Assembly (NCBI GenBank): GCA_019722365.1
Contig: JADFUC010001115.1
Location: forward strand, 62,001 to 126,000
Length of the DNA: 64,000 nt
Origin: Lithospermum erythrorhizon
Taxonomy: Eukaryota; Streptophyta; Magnoliopsida; Boraginales; Boraginaceae
Direction: 5' to 3'
Numbering within the stretch: position 1 is the stretch's first letter; each line of letters opens with the position of its first letter. The notes below the pieces were generated by a model. It saw nothing but the letters and a program-made list of their open reading frames with translations, did no database searches and was not told the DNA's origin. This document shows, piece by piece, positions 1-13,084 of the stretch. A program made the translations under genes and the position numbers.

Positions 1-777
1 TCTTGGGGAGGCTCAGATCATCCAAATGCATTTCAGATGTAAAAATATATTATAGAACCTCCTTGGCGAGGAAGATTTTTCCTGATGATATGATTTCTAC
101 AAAAGCTGTAATTCATGTCAAATGAATTCCCAATACTGGAAGTTATGTAAAAAAAGAGATCCAATCCTTGTCGGATAGAGAAAGTTAATTTGTACATCCC
201 AAACACCAATGTCATGTACATCTTTTATTAATAAGCATGCAGTATCAGAAAGAGATGCTCCCCGCCTAGTTATAAACTATAAACCATTAAATAAGGTTTT
301 AAAATGGATTGTGCATCCTATTCCATTAAAAGATTTATTAGATAGACTTTATGATTCTATCTTATTTTCTAAATTTGATTTGTAACTGGTTATTGGCAAA
401 TACAAATTAATAAGGTCGATAGATATAAAATGTGCCTTTTTAATGTCCCTTTTGGCCACTATGAATGGAATGTTATGCTCGGGGCTTAAAAATGCCCCAT
501 CGTAATTCCAAAAAAAATTATGAATGATATTTTTAATCCTTTTAGTGAATTTATAATTGTCTATATAGATGATATTTTAATTTTTTCTAAAACAATTGAA
601 GAACACTTTAAACATTTAGATATATTCAGAAAGATAATAATTCAAAATGGTTTAGTGATTTCCAAACCAAAAATGAATATTTTTCAAACCAAAATAAGAT
701 TTTTAGGTCATAATATTGAAAAAGGAAGTATCATTCCTATTGATAGAAGTATTGAATTTGCCTCCTCAAAATTTTAG
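1..777 (+). pseudogene. Endogenous pararetrovirus remnant: reverse transcriptase block
   Basis: A broken reverse transcriptase of the Caulimoviridae type, best compared with petuvirus/florendovirus-like endogenous copies of plants. From about 218 the text reads as RT fingers and palm (a stretch with RLVINYKPLNK), breaks near 384 by a stop and a frameshift, and returns to a clean frame at 520-777 with the catalytic motif YIDD and the thumb-like stretch LFxTKxRFLGHNI (here with N-terminal variation). Bases 1-217 are too decayed to name but lie where the end of the protease/RT linker would be. In the virus family this enzyme copies pregenomic RNA into DNA. Here stops and frameshifts rule out activity. 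The family assignment rests on motif style and domain order, not on a search. Confidence 0.85.
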
Positions 778-1017
778 ACAAAAACCCAATTACAAAGGTT
801 GGGCGCTTAAATTATATTTCTCCATATTATCAAAAATCTGCAAAGATACCGCAATTTTATATGATACCAAAAAGAAACCAAGTCCCCGACGTAAAATCAT
901 ACTAAAATCAAGTAAAAATATTAAAGAAAGTGGTTAAAGACTCGCTTTGTTTAACGCTGGCAAACCCAGATGTGGGAAAAAAATTATCGAGGACCGATTG
1001 CCTGGATTTAGGTTATG

Positions 1018-1370
1018 GAGGAATTTTAAAACAAATTACATCCTAATAATAAACAAGAGAGTCTCTCTCACGTTTCATTCCTCGTAAATGGAACGAAGCC
1101 AGAGGAATTATGCTACAATAGCTGTTAAGCATTCTGCTATAGTAAAACGTGTTTCCTTGAAAACTGTGACGATCTTTATATTCAAAAAATTTAAAATTAA
1201 AATCGATTGTCAAGTTAAATAAATTCATGTTTCAAAAGATTTTAAACATGATGTCTCAAAATGCATGTTTGCAAGGTGGCACTCCATTTAGCACCTTCGA
1301 TTTTGAAGTTATTTATAAGAAAGGAGAAGATAATCATCTTCCTCGACTTCCTTTACTGTAGAATATTCAA
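1018..1370 (+). pseudogene. Endogenous pararetrovirus remnant: RNase H block
   Basis: Directly downstream of the RT block the reading alternates between frames, but conserved RNase H pieces can be followed: a start like NNKQESLSRFIPRKWNEA, an IKIDCQ stretch (about 1195-1215), then KDFKHDVSK (about 1230-1258), FDFEVIYKKGEDN (about 1299-1337) and a decayed LPDFL-like end. This is the usual RT-RNase H order of caulimovirids. In the family RNase H removes the RNA template. At least three frame changes and stops lie inside, so it is a relic. Domain order and motif succession make the identification firm; exact borders are approximate. Confidence 0.75.
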
Positions 1371-1582
1371 TGAAAAATAAGAGATATTATTTTCTTCAAT
1401 TTTCGTGAATGTCATATTATGGCAGAAAGAACTCCCCTTATAGTAGAGGAGGTACTGTAATATCCCGATCAACCACGGAAAAAAAGTCTTTAATAGCAAA
1501 GGATTTTCAAAGGATAAGGACTCATTATATCAAGAATTTCGAATATAAAAAGCGTAGTTAAGGAAGTAATAGTTCTTCCTTT

Positions 1583-2637
1583 ATGCTAATATATCGAGAA
1601 TCAAGAAGATCCTATCGTGGATTATATCCAAATGAGAAGGAAAAAATAGTCCTAATTTTGAACGATAGTGATCTAAGATGGCAAAGATCAACTATACTTT
1701 TTGAAGATACGCCTCCACTACGCTTATATCACCGATCTTATAAATCTCAATTATATTTTGAGAATTTATTAATAAATTGTGGATCATATGAAATATCACA
1801 TTTTTCAGGACAAAGTAAAGAAATTTATAATTTCTCAAAAATTATTATTAAGAAGATTATATCTCCTGAAGAATGGGGTTTGTCACCCTTTAAAGAAAAA
1901 TCTTTCATCTATTCTAATAATAATACTCCCATAAAATATAATTATTGAGATTATTTGGAAACCTTTGATAAAGTGCTGTTGTATGAAAATGAAAAACAAA
2001 AACATACTTGGATGGTCAAGATATGTTCCAAAGTTTATAACTATAATATACCAAATTGGTTCATTTTATGGTGGCAATTTAATGGAGCCAATGAAAAAAT
2101 ATTACCAGAAAAAATCAAATTATATTTTGAAAAATGGAGTAATATCTCTCCTCGAAATCAACAAATTTTAAAGAGCAGGAAAGAAAGATTAAATCTTTCA
2201 TGATGTTTATGATCGAATTCTCTATTCCATATATATGGAACGGACAAAGATCGGCAGACTACAAAGGATATTACGCCATGTCTCATGAGGCATTCCCAAG
2301 TAAATTTTGGGAAAAGATGATGAGAACTGATCCCAATACAGGGATAATCCCAGGAGAAGACACATTCAAAGAAATTGAAGACAAATTGACTCAATTTACC
2401 CAATATCAAGCTACCCAAAATAAAGGGAAACATATTGTTGACTCAATTTACCCAATATCAAGACAACAATTAATTGATCAATATTTAACTAAAATGGAAA
2501 AGGAATTCATTGATATTGATGAAGAAGACAAGAAGAGTGATGTATCCATGACGGGATCAAATACGTTCCAAATTCTAGAGGAATTACATGATGCACAAAA
2601 TCCTAACGGGCTAATCCGAATTAAAATATATCTTTAA
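1583..2637 (+). pseudogene. Endogenous pararetrovirus remnant: region downstream of RNase H
   Basis: Three consecutive open stretches (1583-1948, 1955-2203, 2200-2637) read as one protein with only two small breaks: a stop at 1946-1948 and a frame change near 2200. The text is aromatic-rich (NWFILWWQFNG, FSIPYIWN) and ends acidic with EEDKKSDVSM. The same arrangement, a long conserved region with no named catalytic domain after RNase H, is familiar from endogenous caulimovirids of the florendovirus/petuvirus group; that is from general knowledge and was not searched. Function is not known to me. This is the best preserved part of the remnant. Confidence 0.65.
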
Positions 2638-3340
2638 TTTATTCGAACAATTCGTAGACGATCCGAAAAGGTTAAACCAATCCGTAAAAGACAAGATTTA
2701 AGGAGAATCTTTCCTCAGAAAAGAAGAATCCAAGAAACAATAAAGGGAAGAAAAGTAATAGTAGATAATATCAGCATTTTCCACACGTAAATGTGATGTA
2801 CCTGGCGGCTATTTTTTTTACTTTGAATTTTTTGGAACTGCTTGGAGTCCATTCACTTTGAGTCCGATTTCAAATTGGTGATATTATAAATAGATGTATT
2901 GTTGGTTTGAAAGGTAAGCCTTTCAAGTTTTACAGAGAAGCTCCTTTAGCTCCCCATTGTAAAATAATTACTTATATCAATTTGTCAAATATAAAAATTA
3001 TTTTTTAAATTTTACATAAAATCAAATTCCCTAATTAAATCCTCATATTATCCATCAAACATATATATTTTGAGAAGTATATAAGAATAAGTGAAGCCAC
3101 CTTTGGTTGGAATTTTTTTGAAAACCTATTCTATATACATAATAAGAAGAGTTTTAGGAATGTTGTTCTGAGTGCTCTAAACTCAATATATTACTGAGTC
3201 GTTTCATTTTCTTTGACCACTTTAATTTTACATAAAGTTCTAGGAGAACTGAAATTTACTTTACATTATTCCATTTTTCCTCTACAAAATTGAACTAAAG
3301 TAAACTAATTTTGGAATTTGTATTTTGTGAAAAAGGTCAT
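2638..3340. other. Non-coding end of the pararetrovirus remnant and flank
   Basis: Bases 2638-2760 still read as an Arg/Lys-rich tail across a frame shift, as in nucleic-acid-binding ends of caulimovirid proteins. A TATA-like tataaata lies at 2885-2892, followed by a short leader-like stretch, which could be the former viral promoter. From about 2950 to 3340 I see only AT-rich sequence without a gene. Confidence 0.35.
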
Positions 3341-4064
3341 ATAATTTGGTAGTGCCGCACAAAATCCGAATCGAACCGAAAATAACCAAAATTTTTGGAA
3401 CCGATCAGAATTGAATCGATGAGGTTTGGCCTCGGGAGAATCGATCCAATTTAGGTTCGGCCCTAACAAATAACCGAACCGACATTTTCCTCAAGATTTT
3501 TCATAATCTTCATTTATTATCATTTTCAAGACATTAGTAAAATGAACGTGTGTTGTACTTGCATATTTATACTCTCTAAACATTTAAACCGAGATAATAA
3601 ATAAAATAATTAATTATTTACGAATTTATAAATTATACTTTGATTTATATTATAATTCATTTTGTTCATATTATATGATTCCTATAATTTTTAATAATAG
3701 ATTTAAAAGTTTTATTACCATACTAATTTTTATTTTCAAGCTTTAATAAAAAGAATGCACATTTTTGTAATTTATTTATTTTTTAAAATATCACTTTTCT
3801 CTTTAAATAAAAAATACACCTTATGTTATTTTATTTATCGTTAGAAAAATATCACTTCTCAATTGATTAAGAGTATAAATAATTCATAGTTCTACAATTT
3901 AATTTAATTTCATGTATGTATTTATTATAATATTTTTTTAACTCGATGATTGACTCAATAATTTTTGCACAAAATCAATATCAAGGCCTTTTTATGAAAT
4001 TTCAATTTTTAGTTACGCAAAATAGTCAAAAAGGTCAGCACTTTTTTTCGTTGGTTAAATATAA

Positions 4065-4700
4065 TACAAAATATCACATAATACTTACAAATATATTTTA
4101 ATAGTAATTTTTGAATTAGAAAAATTATTTTTCAATTTATAACCGAATAATTATCTTACAAAAAATTTAGTACGAGTAGATTCAACTATCAGATAAAAAA
4201 TGAAATTTACCTATGGTTATGATAAAATTAAAACTCAAAGTCATTATATCAAACATTTTTATCCGGCTGCAAAGATATTAACATTTTTTATATAATTGAT
4301 CACATGTTCATAATGAACATACGTAATTATCATAATGAACAAAAGCCGTAAACTATTAAGACATATTATAAGTTATAGTAGATAACTCCAACTATCTTTG
4401 AATTGTTATAGAATTTTCAGGCAAAAATTTAGGATTTATTAATTATTGAATTGTTATAGGAGTCTTTTTTCAAATTTTAGAATCATATTTTGTCACCAAT
4501 AGAAAATATTATAATAAGAATAACATAGAAATTAATAATGTGAAAAGAGAAAAAACACAACTCACACTTTTATAAGTGGAGGGATATATTGTGCAATTTT
4601 TTTAATAAAAAGTTAAACTTCAATAGTATATATGTGATTAATTACTTGATATGGAAATTTTTAAAATATCCAAACATAAATAACAAATTTAATATAAAAG
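4065..4700 (+). repeat. Direct repeat copy 1 inside the hAT element
   Basis: AT-rich, non-coding. It matches 13085-13890 in the same orientation over about 600 bases, including shared blocks such as gataactccaa, atagaaaatattataataag and cacaactc. The two copies are well diverged. Confidence 0.7.
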
Positions 4701-5338
4701 GTCACAAGAATTCATTCAAATAGATGATGAGGGTACCGATTTGTACATCGAATGTTCATCAATAAAGTGGATTATTTACCTGCCTCAGAATAACCCGTTA
4801 CGCTAAGCCGCATTTTATTAAATTATATTTATCGGTCGACGCGGACCCGAAGATGATATCAATAATTTCTGAATAGTATCAATATATCGAGACGAGTACG
4901 ATGAGTAGTAATATATGCCTCGGGCGACAAAACATTTGGAAATCGGTTTCATTGAGATTTAAGTACCGAAGTGTAGAAATTAACCAACCAAACGGGGATT
5001 CTGCCTATTCCTTAAATATCTCCTCATCCTTATCATAAAACATCTTCATCATAAAACCTATCCCCCTTTCTTCCCCCCATTATGGCCGAGATTCCTCTCC
5101 CACCCCCACCCCTTCCCCCCCGAATTTTTTTCTTTCTTTCCAATTTTTGTGGCTCAAGACATTAAAAGTTGATTTTCTCATCTTCCCCTCCCTCATTCTA
5201 TACTCATTAAGGTAAGAAAGTTTGAAGCTTTGATGTTTTCTTAAGTTTTAGAGAGGTTGACTTAGTTGACTTTGGTTTTGAATTTCAAAGTTATAAACGG
5301 CATGTGGTTATCATCTAGGCTTGAATTATGTGATTGGT

Positions 5339-7541
5339 TGTGATAACCCGCTTCGTATTTAGTATTATTGTAATATTATTCGGGTTTAGAAATTTAATTT
5401 GTGTTAGAGCGCAATAAGGAACCCGAAATCTAGAAACTAAAACCGAGAACCGAACGAGAAAGTTGAGAAAGTCTTGAGATATTTTTGCGGACCCCGCGAG
5501 ACCTTTTTATACTTATCCTTAAGCTTAGTCATCATCATCCAAATCATCTTCTTTCTTCCTCCATCTTAATGGCCGAAATTCCCTTGTTTTCCCCTTAAAA
5601 AAAATTTCTTCCATTTTCTTTCCCTATTTTGCGAAGCCATCCCAAAATTTTCTAGAGATTCCCCAGTGATTCTCTACGCTTTGAGGTATGTTCGAATCTT
5701 TTGGAGTATTTCTTGAGTTCGAGGATGTTGACTTTTGGGAATTTGAGCGACTTTTGAGCTTTGATGTTATTATGTTATGTAATCTGCCATTTAAGCTTTT
5801 AGATTATCGTATAAGAGTTCATAATTATCGATTTATGGGGTTGAAAATGTTGAGGATTATAGTTGACTTTATTTACTTCTTTTTCTAAATGGATTTTAAA
5901 TGATTGAAGTATACTCTTGACTTTATTTCAGATTGCTTGAGCGAAATTGCGGATTTTGTGGTGATTAGAGAATGTTCGGATATTTTGAAGTTCTCCGTAA
6001 GTTGAATAGTGAATTAATCTTTTGAGATTAGCATGATTAGAAATGTAATGATTTTCAGTGTAATATCGGAATAAGCTGTAGCCTTTGGAACTAGTTATCG
6101 AACTGACGGTTAATAGAAAGCGCCGCGAACTTAAGCTGGAATTAAGGTGATAGGGGAACTTTTGTCGGTTATTCCGGGCGATCGATATGAGATTTTATAT
6201 ATAGAATGTTATTATTATTGTGTTATTAGTAGTGATTATAATTTTGAAATGTGTTTAGGCGTCATCGAGGGAAGTGGCCCACAGGATTTCGCTGAGTTTT
6301 CTATTTAGCTAACCGCTGGTATCTATCTCACGGTGTTATCATTTGATTACGAATATGTGTATGTGTATATATGTGTGATTTGTGTCGAATTATATGTTGA
6401 TGTGCGCTGGTCAAGGCTGCTGAAGTTGTATTTGCGGTTCATGAGTTGTACGTGTATTTTTGAGGAGTTGCTGAGTCGTATTAAAGAGTCAGAGTACGAG
6501 TCGATGTTGACGCTGAGTTGTTCGTCGGCATTCGGCTCGCTCCGGCATGACGGTGAGTTGCCTCGCATTTAGTAACGATTCACATTGCTTCGCACTGCTA
6601 CGATTCGCGATAGCTTATGTCGACGGGCATAAGTTTCTCCCTGCAGGTTGAGGTTGATTATATGCGCATTTGTTGTGGTAGAACCGGACTTATATCGAGT
6701 TGTTGAGTTGATACTGCGGGTTGAGTTGTATGAGTTGATATCGTTGTTGAGTCGCATGAGTTGATACAAATGTCGAAGCCGGTCAAGTGTTGCCGAAGTT
6801 GCCTAGCCGCTGGTGGTCATGTGTCGCATTGCCCGGGGGATGTAGTAATATTTATTGTCAGGGATGCGGGTTACGCTTTTCTTGATATCGACGTATGCTA
6901 ATATGATTTCATTGTTTGATAACTCGCTAGTAAATAATTTATGACCGTGGAGTGAAAATGATAATGAAATTACTAGCGACTTTTATGTTAAGACCTGAGT
7001 TGAATAAAATCATATACCACTCAAGGCTGTGGTGTAATATTAATTCATTTGGTACAATATTGGGTGTAATTTGTAAGTTACATTTTCATTGTTGAGATAT
7101 ATTCACTAAGCTTCGCAGCTTACACCCTATTCGCTATGGGCGGCAATTTTATCAAGTAGGCTGACAGTGGTGCCGCTCTTCCGCCGCCGCTTTCTTCGGG
7201 TGTTTGTGCCGTAGACTTAGTGAGCGGCGGTAGCGCTTGATCCTCACGCCTCTTCATTTTGTCGGATCGCGCTTGTTGTCCGTATAGTTGTTATTTTGAA
7301 ACACTTGTTGATGTATCGGGTACTCCTCGGATTATGTTCTCAGATCGGTGTTATTATGTGTTAGAATACCACGATGGATCCTTTTTCTTTAAAAGCGTTG
7401 TTTTCAGCTTGCATATGATATCACGAGTTGTTACAAGATGTGCTTTTTCTAAAATCGAGTCATCCATCTATCGTACTCTCGTGTCCGTGATTTGGGACGT
7501 ATTCTAACTCAGGGCGCATTTAATTCGGGCGGTCGTTACCT
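5339..7541 (+). mobile_element. Solo LTR (second chromovirus subfamily) nested in the first
   Basis: It starts TGTGATAACCCGC and ends gggcggtcgttacct. A 5-bp duplication TTGGT flanks it at 5334-5338 and 7542-7546, as expected for integrase-mediated insertion. Length is 2203 bases and no coding region belongs to it. Landmarks in order: atggccgaaattcc at 5571, a splice-donor-like gaggtatg at 5685, an array rich in tgagttg (about 6430-6780), and the conserved block cttacaccctattcgcta near 7108. It interrupts the older LTR, so it is younger than that LTR. Confidence 0.75.
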
Positions 7542-8617
7542 TTGGTAGTGATTATAATTGATTTTAGGGGTTTAAAACGTGTCGACATCAGTTAGTTAAC
7601 TTTTTCTAAATTTCTTTAAATTTTATTATGATGTTTGGGGATCTTAATATAGTTGTTTTGGAGTATAAGTGGATGTTCGATGTTGACTGGAAGAGAATAT
7701 TATGAGTTAGGCTTTGTGCGATTGGTACTGATTTTTTGAATCAAGGCTGATTATATGGATTAATCGTCAGGGGAATCGATTGTTGATCGATTAGAAGTTT
7801 TTAAAGTCATTGAATCGTGGTAATGAAAATATTTGATAGATTTAAAGTGTTGGAATTCTCAAGTTGTTTTTTAGTCGCTTAAACTCCGTAGTAATATTTT
7901 CACCTAGAGTTGTTGGGTTGATAACTATAATCATAAGTCGAGTAATGTTATAATAGGAACTTCTGGGTTATTTCTGGGAGTATAACATAGATAATGTATG
8001 CTATGTATAAGGCTATATTACTAGTTGTATATTATGCGAGTAATTATAATTTTGAATACTTGTTTAGGCATTGATCAAAGGGAAAGATTCGTTGTCATGA
8101 TTGAAAGTGAGCTTATATAGCTAAATGAAAGTAAAGAGTTATACTGAATCATGCGAAGCTAGCGATATTGCTCAAGGTGATTACTTGAAACTTATACATG
8201 TGAATATTATTGATCAGATCGATATTTGAACATGATATCATGGAATTTTGCGTTATCTTATTGATTGGATGTCGAAGTTGAGAAGTCGAAATACGGGAGA
8301 TGTTTAGCTGGAATCATAGGTGATTTCGGATGTGTTTGAGTCAAGTTTCGCTGGTGTAGGCTTTCGTAGCCGATTTGACTTGTTGGATATTTAAGATGGG
8401 ATTGCTGATGATTTGAGTAATAAAGGAATTACCTGCTGTGAGGAAATGATTAGTGATAGGACTGCCCGTTGTTATTGCCTCGCACTGCAATGAAAGTGCG
8501 TTATTGCCTCGCACTCGGCATTGAGCGAAGTCATATCGCCTCGTACTCGCACCTGTTGTTGTTATTGCCTCGCATTTCTGCATTGTGGACCCACTCCGCC
8601 TCAGTCGCACGCCCCTC

Positions 8618-11133
8618 GAGGTTGGAAAGTCATGACAACTCAGATATCCGAGTCACCATACCTACGGTTGATACAAAATAACCTGTTTGAAAAATCAATA
8701 AAACATGATAGTTTGATAAAAGTGAAATAGTTCGAAGTGCAAACAGCCTATACAAAGTTTAACCATCGCGAGATCACCTAATCCAAATCCAAAGTAAAAA
8801 CTTCATAACATTACCAAGTCCAAATACTCCATAAAACAATTATAAATCTCAACACCAAAGACAAAATACGGTAAGTCCGAGTACACCAAAATAAGTGAGA
8901 AGAAAAAGATGACTCCGCTGAAAAGATCCTAGCCACCCGGCCTCTCACCTAAGTAAAATCAACCACTCACTTAACTTAACCGCTTCTCAAATGGCACTCA
9001 ATCCGAGGTTGAAGCGGGTAAGTCCTCGGACAAATTTAGTGGAAAAGAATCACCCGGTGGTAATTTATCCACATCCAAATGAGGTACAACCAAAAAGATA
9101 AAGACGCAATAAAAAGAATATACTCAAATATCCATAGTATCAGTCAATAATAATCATCATCAACATATACATCTTAGAGGACCCAACTTATGTTAACTCC
9201 ATACGTTTTATCCAGATAGTACGACATAATCGCCGAGCAAACATCATAAATTCTCAAACACAAGTTATACTACAATAACAATATATAACAAAAATTCCTC
9301 GAAACAAGACTATGACATTATCAACATTTCGCACGTAAAGAATACATCCACCCAATGTCAACACAATGCAAGACAACGCAAGACAATGCACGCACAATTG
9401 TATCCGACATTTATAATGTCGTTTGCCCTTCCGACAAAGCTCACCCATGTAACACAATATAATATCATCCTTTCCCGTGCTCACTCCTTCGATCACCCAT
9501 ACAATATCATAACACACCCCCCCATCCCACGCATCTAATTTCTAGCAGTACGCGACCAACATGCCCACATCCTAATATGGTGCGACTACTCTCTATATGA
9601 AACCAAGCATGACCAACAACCAACATCACACCAAACATGCCAACCATGACAGAACATAACCAATAATAATTTGCACTCAATTAACATCACAACAACTACA
9701 ACAACCCCAGATAGAACAATCATGCAACAATCACGCAACCATCTCAATATGGCACCCATAATATACATAATGCAACAATCTCATATAAAACTTATTACCA
9801 TAATATACATAACACAACCATCATACAACTCAACATTTCACAACTTCACAAATTACACTATCATATAAATTCATAAAACAATTATATAGTCACATATCTA
9901 TTTATCAAGTACTTCACTCAAACGTAAATAATATTATCATATCGAGCCCATAAACTCCCACCTTGGCTGGGGCACTCACTAGCGCCCGAGAAATCAAATA
10001 TCCGCAAGCCTTTCCTGCCCGAAGTCTAAACAAAACACCGAAAGTACGACATTACAAACTGGCCATAAATTTCTTTTTAACAACTTTAGTACCCATTAGC
10101 CACTTTAGTGAAATATTACTAGTTAAGCTCAAACGATAAACTAAACGACGCAATATCGAACAACCCACACCTTAACCATTTCGGCCCCCTCTCTAACGCC
10201 ATTTCTAACACCTTAAACAATCTTAACCAAACCAACATATCAACTTTTCCAACCAACTAAACCCGTTCCTAACAACCTTTAACCTCGCAACCCGTTTACT
10301 AACCAAATCTAATAAAACTAATTTCAACATATATTCATCCAACAACTTATAAATCATAATTCCACCTCAAACAACTATAATAAAGGTCCAAGAACATACT
10401 TATACCATTAAAACGGTTGAAAAAGTCAACTTAAGTCAACTCAAAGTCAACACAACTACACCAACATTTTTCACCCCAAAAAATCGGTTATTATCACTTC
10501 ATATACTATAATCTAAGTTTAGATAATAATTATATGCCATAATAAAAACCTCAAAACTGTCAAACTAAATCCAAAAGTCAACGTCCCTAAAACGTCACTT
10601 AATTACCTATCCAAATGCTTAACTTAACTCAAGAACAAATTAATTTAAAGCCTAAGAATCGCTTTTGTAGCAATAATCGAAATACAAAAAAAGTCAACAA
10701 AAATCAACCCATTGAAAACTTATGAAATACCCAAAAGATTCGCCTTTTACTCAATCGAAGAGGTGACGACAGGGAAACTCTCCAAGAAATTTGGTAACCA
10801 AAGTCATAGACGGAGGAGAAATCAAGAAAGAAACCAGTGGAATGGGGGAGGTTTCGCCGGCAAGGGGGAGTAGTTAAGAGATGGGATTTTTTTCCCTCTC
10901 TTAAGGGCTCGCTTTTGTACGCGGGAAGGACGAGGAAAACGAAGCTTATGCGCATGAAAATCCGACTGCTTTTTAGTTTAAGCGATACCTCTCGATTCAA
11001 CTTATCTCGACTATTAATTTCCAACATCAACATTTATAGTACATGAAAGCAAAAGCTGGTCCCATTTACGTTAATCAAATTAATAACTCCACATTTTAAT
11101 TTATTAATTGACGAGTCGTTACCGGTTATTACA
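8618..11133 (-). mobile_element. Solo LTR in reverse orientation, same family as the LTR at 40181-42655
   Basis: On the - strand it starts at 11133 with TGTAATAACCGGTAACGACTCG, matching the 3' LTR start at 40181. It runs about 2.5 kb to a degraded end near 8618, where gactcagatatccgag-like text mirrors 42630-42640. Blocks such as tttgataaaagtaaaatagtt are shared with 42540-42580 in reverse complement. There is no internal region, hence a solo LTR. It interrupts the tandem motif array of the host LTR (motif copies on both sides, 8470-8575 and 11150-11265). Confidence 0.75.
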
Positions 11134-12224
11134 AATACTGAGCGCTGCTTGTCACCGCCTCGCACTTCGCATTTCAGTGTGTCATATTGCCTCGCACTTT
11201 GGTATCGAAAGCGTGCTGTTATTGCCTCGCACTTTGGTATCGAGCGTGTTGTTATCGCTTCTTGCACGACGGCACAAGTGTGTTGTTCTCCCCGCAGTTG
11301 AGGCTGTTTATATGCGCACAAGGGTGTAAAGTCGATACGCTGAGTCGTCGAAATGTATATTGTGATGTTGGCTTTTTTGAGGTATAGTTGAGAGATCGGA
11401 GATGGATGATTGATAGCTAGAATCGCGGGTATCCGCTTAACTGTGGTTATAGTTTCATGGGATTGTGTGATTTCTATCTTTGGTTGACTTTATCGAGACA
11501 TGTCATATTTATACGTTGTTCCATGTGTAATGTATGATTTTTACCTTTGAGATCGACTTCCTTTATTGAGACTTTAGATTGTATTATGTTATAGCATGTA
11601 TAAGAATTCCCTTGAAATAATAAGTTATGGCCTTGATATGTATCTTCTTTATTCCTAGAGGTTTATCTTGGATATATACGTGACTCCTACCATATTTTAT
11701 CATTTCGTTGTTTGTGACTAAGTTCCACCCCTATGATAGTGATTCACTCAAGCTTCTCAGAGTTTACACCCTATTCGCCTTGGGCGGCATCGATTTTTCA
11801 TGTCGCTGACAGTGGCTACCTTGACATTCGCTCTTGTTTAGCGATCGTGGTTCTGAGCCAGGTGAGCCGACGCGGCGACGATCCTCACGCTTTGTCTAAA
11901 TTGCCAGAGTCAGGGTTTCGCTTTAGTCATGTCTATCATGTGGGTATCGATTTCGCATTGAGCCGATTTTATTTCATGTATTTTGGCAACCGACGTAAAG
12001 TATGTTGAGTTTATGTTTTATGGATTGACTTATGTGATTAGGGTATCACCACGATGGATCGTTTTTCTTTATTTAAAACCGCCTTTTTCAGATTTTTATT
12101 ATGAAATTTTGATTTGTTTAAAAACAAAGTTGTTCTTTAAAATGAGTCATCCATTGATTCGTGACTCGTGTTCACGACCGTGATGACTCGACTCAGGCGG
12201 CCGACCGGGAGCCGGTCAGTTACA

Positions 12225-13084
12225 CCTATAATATACATATTCATGCATGTATTTTTTAGACCATAATATCGATGAATTATATTTCATAGAGTAAAAAATT
12301 AATATAAATATTATTATGACAATATACTCTTATTTAGTTTACTAATTACTAATCAATACTCTCTCAAGGTGCAAAATATGATCATCTAGCAAAAAGTGCT
12401 TTATTAAGGAGTTATAAAATCAATGAAAAAAGTAATAAAGTTTCACAATTTTTAATGTGATGTAAGATTATTAACCAATGAAAACAAAGATATGAAATCT
12501 ATGATAAGAATTTTATAAATTTCACAAAGTTGCATTGAAAAGCAAACAATCACTTATTTTGAAATAAGAATTTTGGTAGATGATCACTCTTTTTTTTTTT
12601 TTTTTCTCTATTTTGAGACAGGGAGTATTAAATAGTGAAGATTGAATTCTTTTTAAATTTTCTTCCATATATCAAATCAATCCTAATTAATTATTACTTA
12701 TACTTTATAGATAAAGAGTTTTTATTTAAGATAAACACTAACATGTTATATACGGAGTATATTATTAAAAAAAATTCTGAAATAAAATATCTAAATCTAT
12801 TACTCATTTCATACTAAATAATTGTCATGCATGATTTAAGTGCTCCAAATTAACAAAATTTTACACCTTCATCAATAAACATGATTTTAATTTGAATAAA
12901 ATTTAATGTCAATATTAAATTATATTAAAACTATTATTTGATAATTTCACCAAATATTATACACAAAATAAAAATATTTAATTTAACATTTAATATGTCA
13001 AAATCCAAATTTAAACATTGACAATCTATCGGGGATGAGGAGTATTAGATACGTAACTTGACACTTTTTATTTCAATTGTTGAA
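12225..13084. other. AT-rich hAT interior without recognisable genes
   Basis: The stretch lies between the solo LTR and the second direct repeat. It contains a T-run (about 12591-12605) followed by gagacagggagta, which looks like the end of a Stowaway-type MITE. Open frames here are short and AT-driven; no gene is supported. Confidence 0.3.

Larger units (their letters stand above)
4781..12224 (+). mobile_element. Solo LTR of a Gypsy chromovirus, carrying two nested solo LTRs
   Basis: It begins TGCCTCAGAATAACCCG and shares its start (tcagaataacccg, then gcggacccg) with the LTR at 17546. It ends near gccggtcagttaca at 12224 (uncertain by about 5 bases). Its own sequence is in three pieces, 4781-5338, 7542-8617 and 11134-12224, together about 2.7 kb, close to the 2.6-kb LTRs of the full element downstream. 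No internal gag-pol lies in it, so it is a solo LTR produced by LTR-LTR recombination. Near its end is the block ttacaccctattcgcc (about 11763) shared by all LTRs of this group. It sits inside the hAT element. Confidence 0.7.

Noticed and set aside
8469..8681. Periodic short repeats suggestive of a CRISPR-like array
   Set aside because: Spacers are irregular, the genome is a plant, and the motif is the tandem array of a solo LTR.
9254..9868. Open frames on both strands
   Set aside because: They lie in the reversed solo LTR; composition-driven, no motif.
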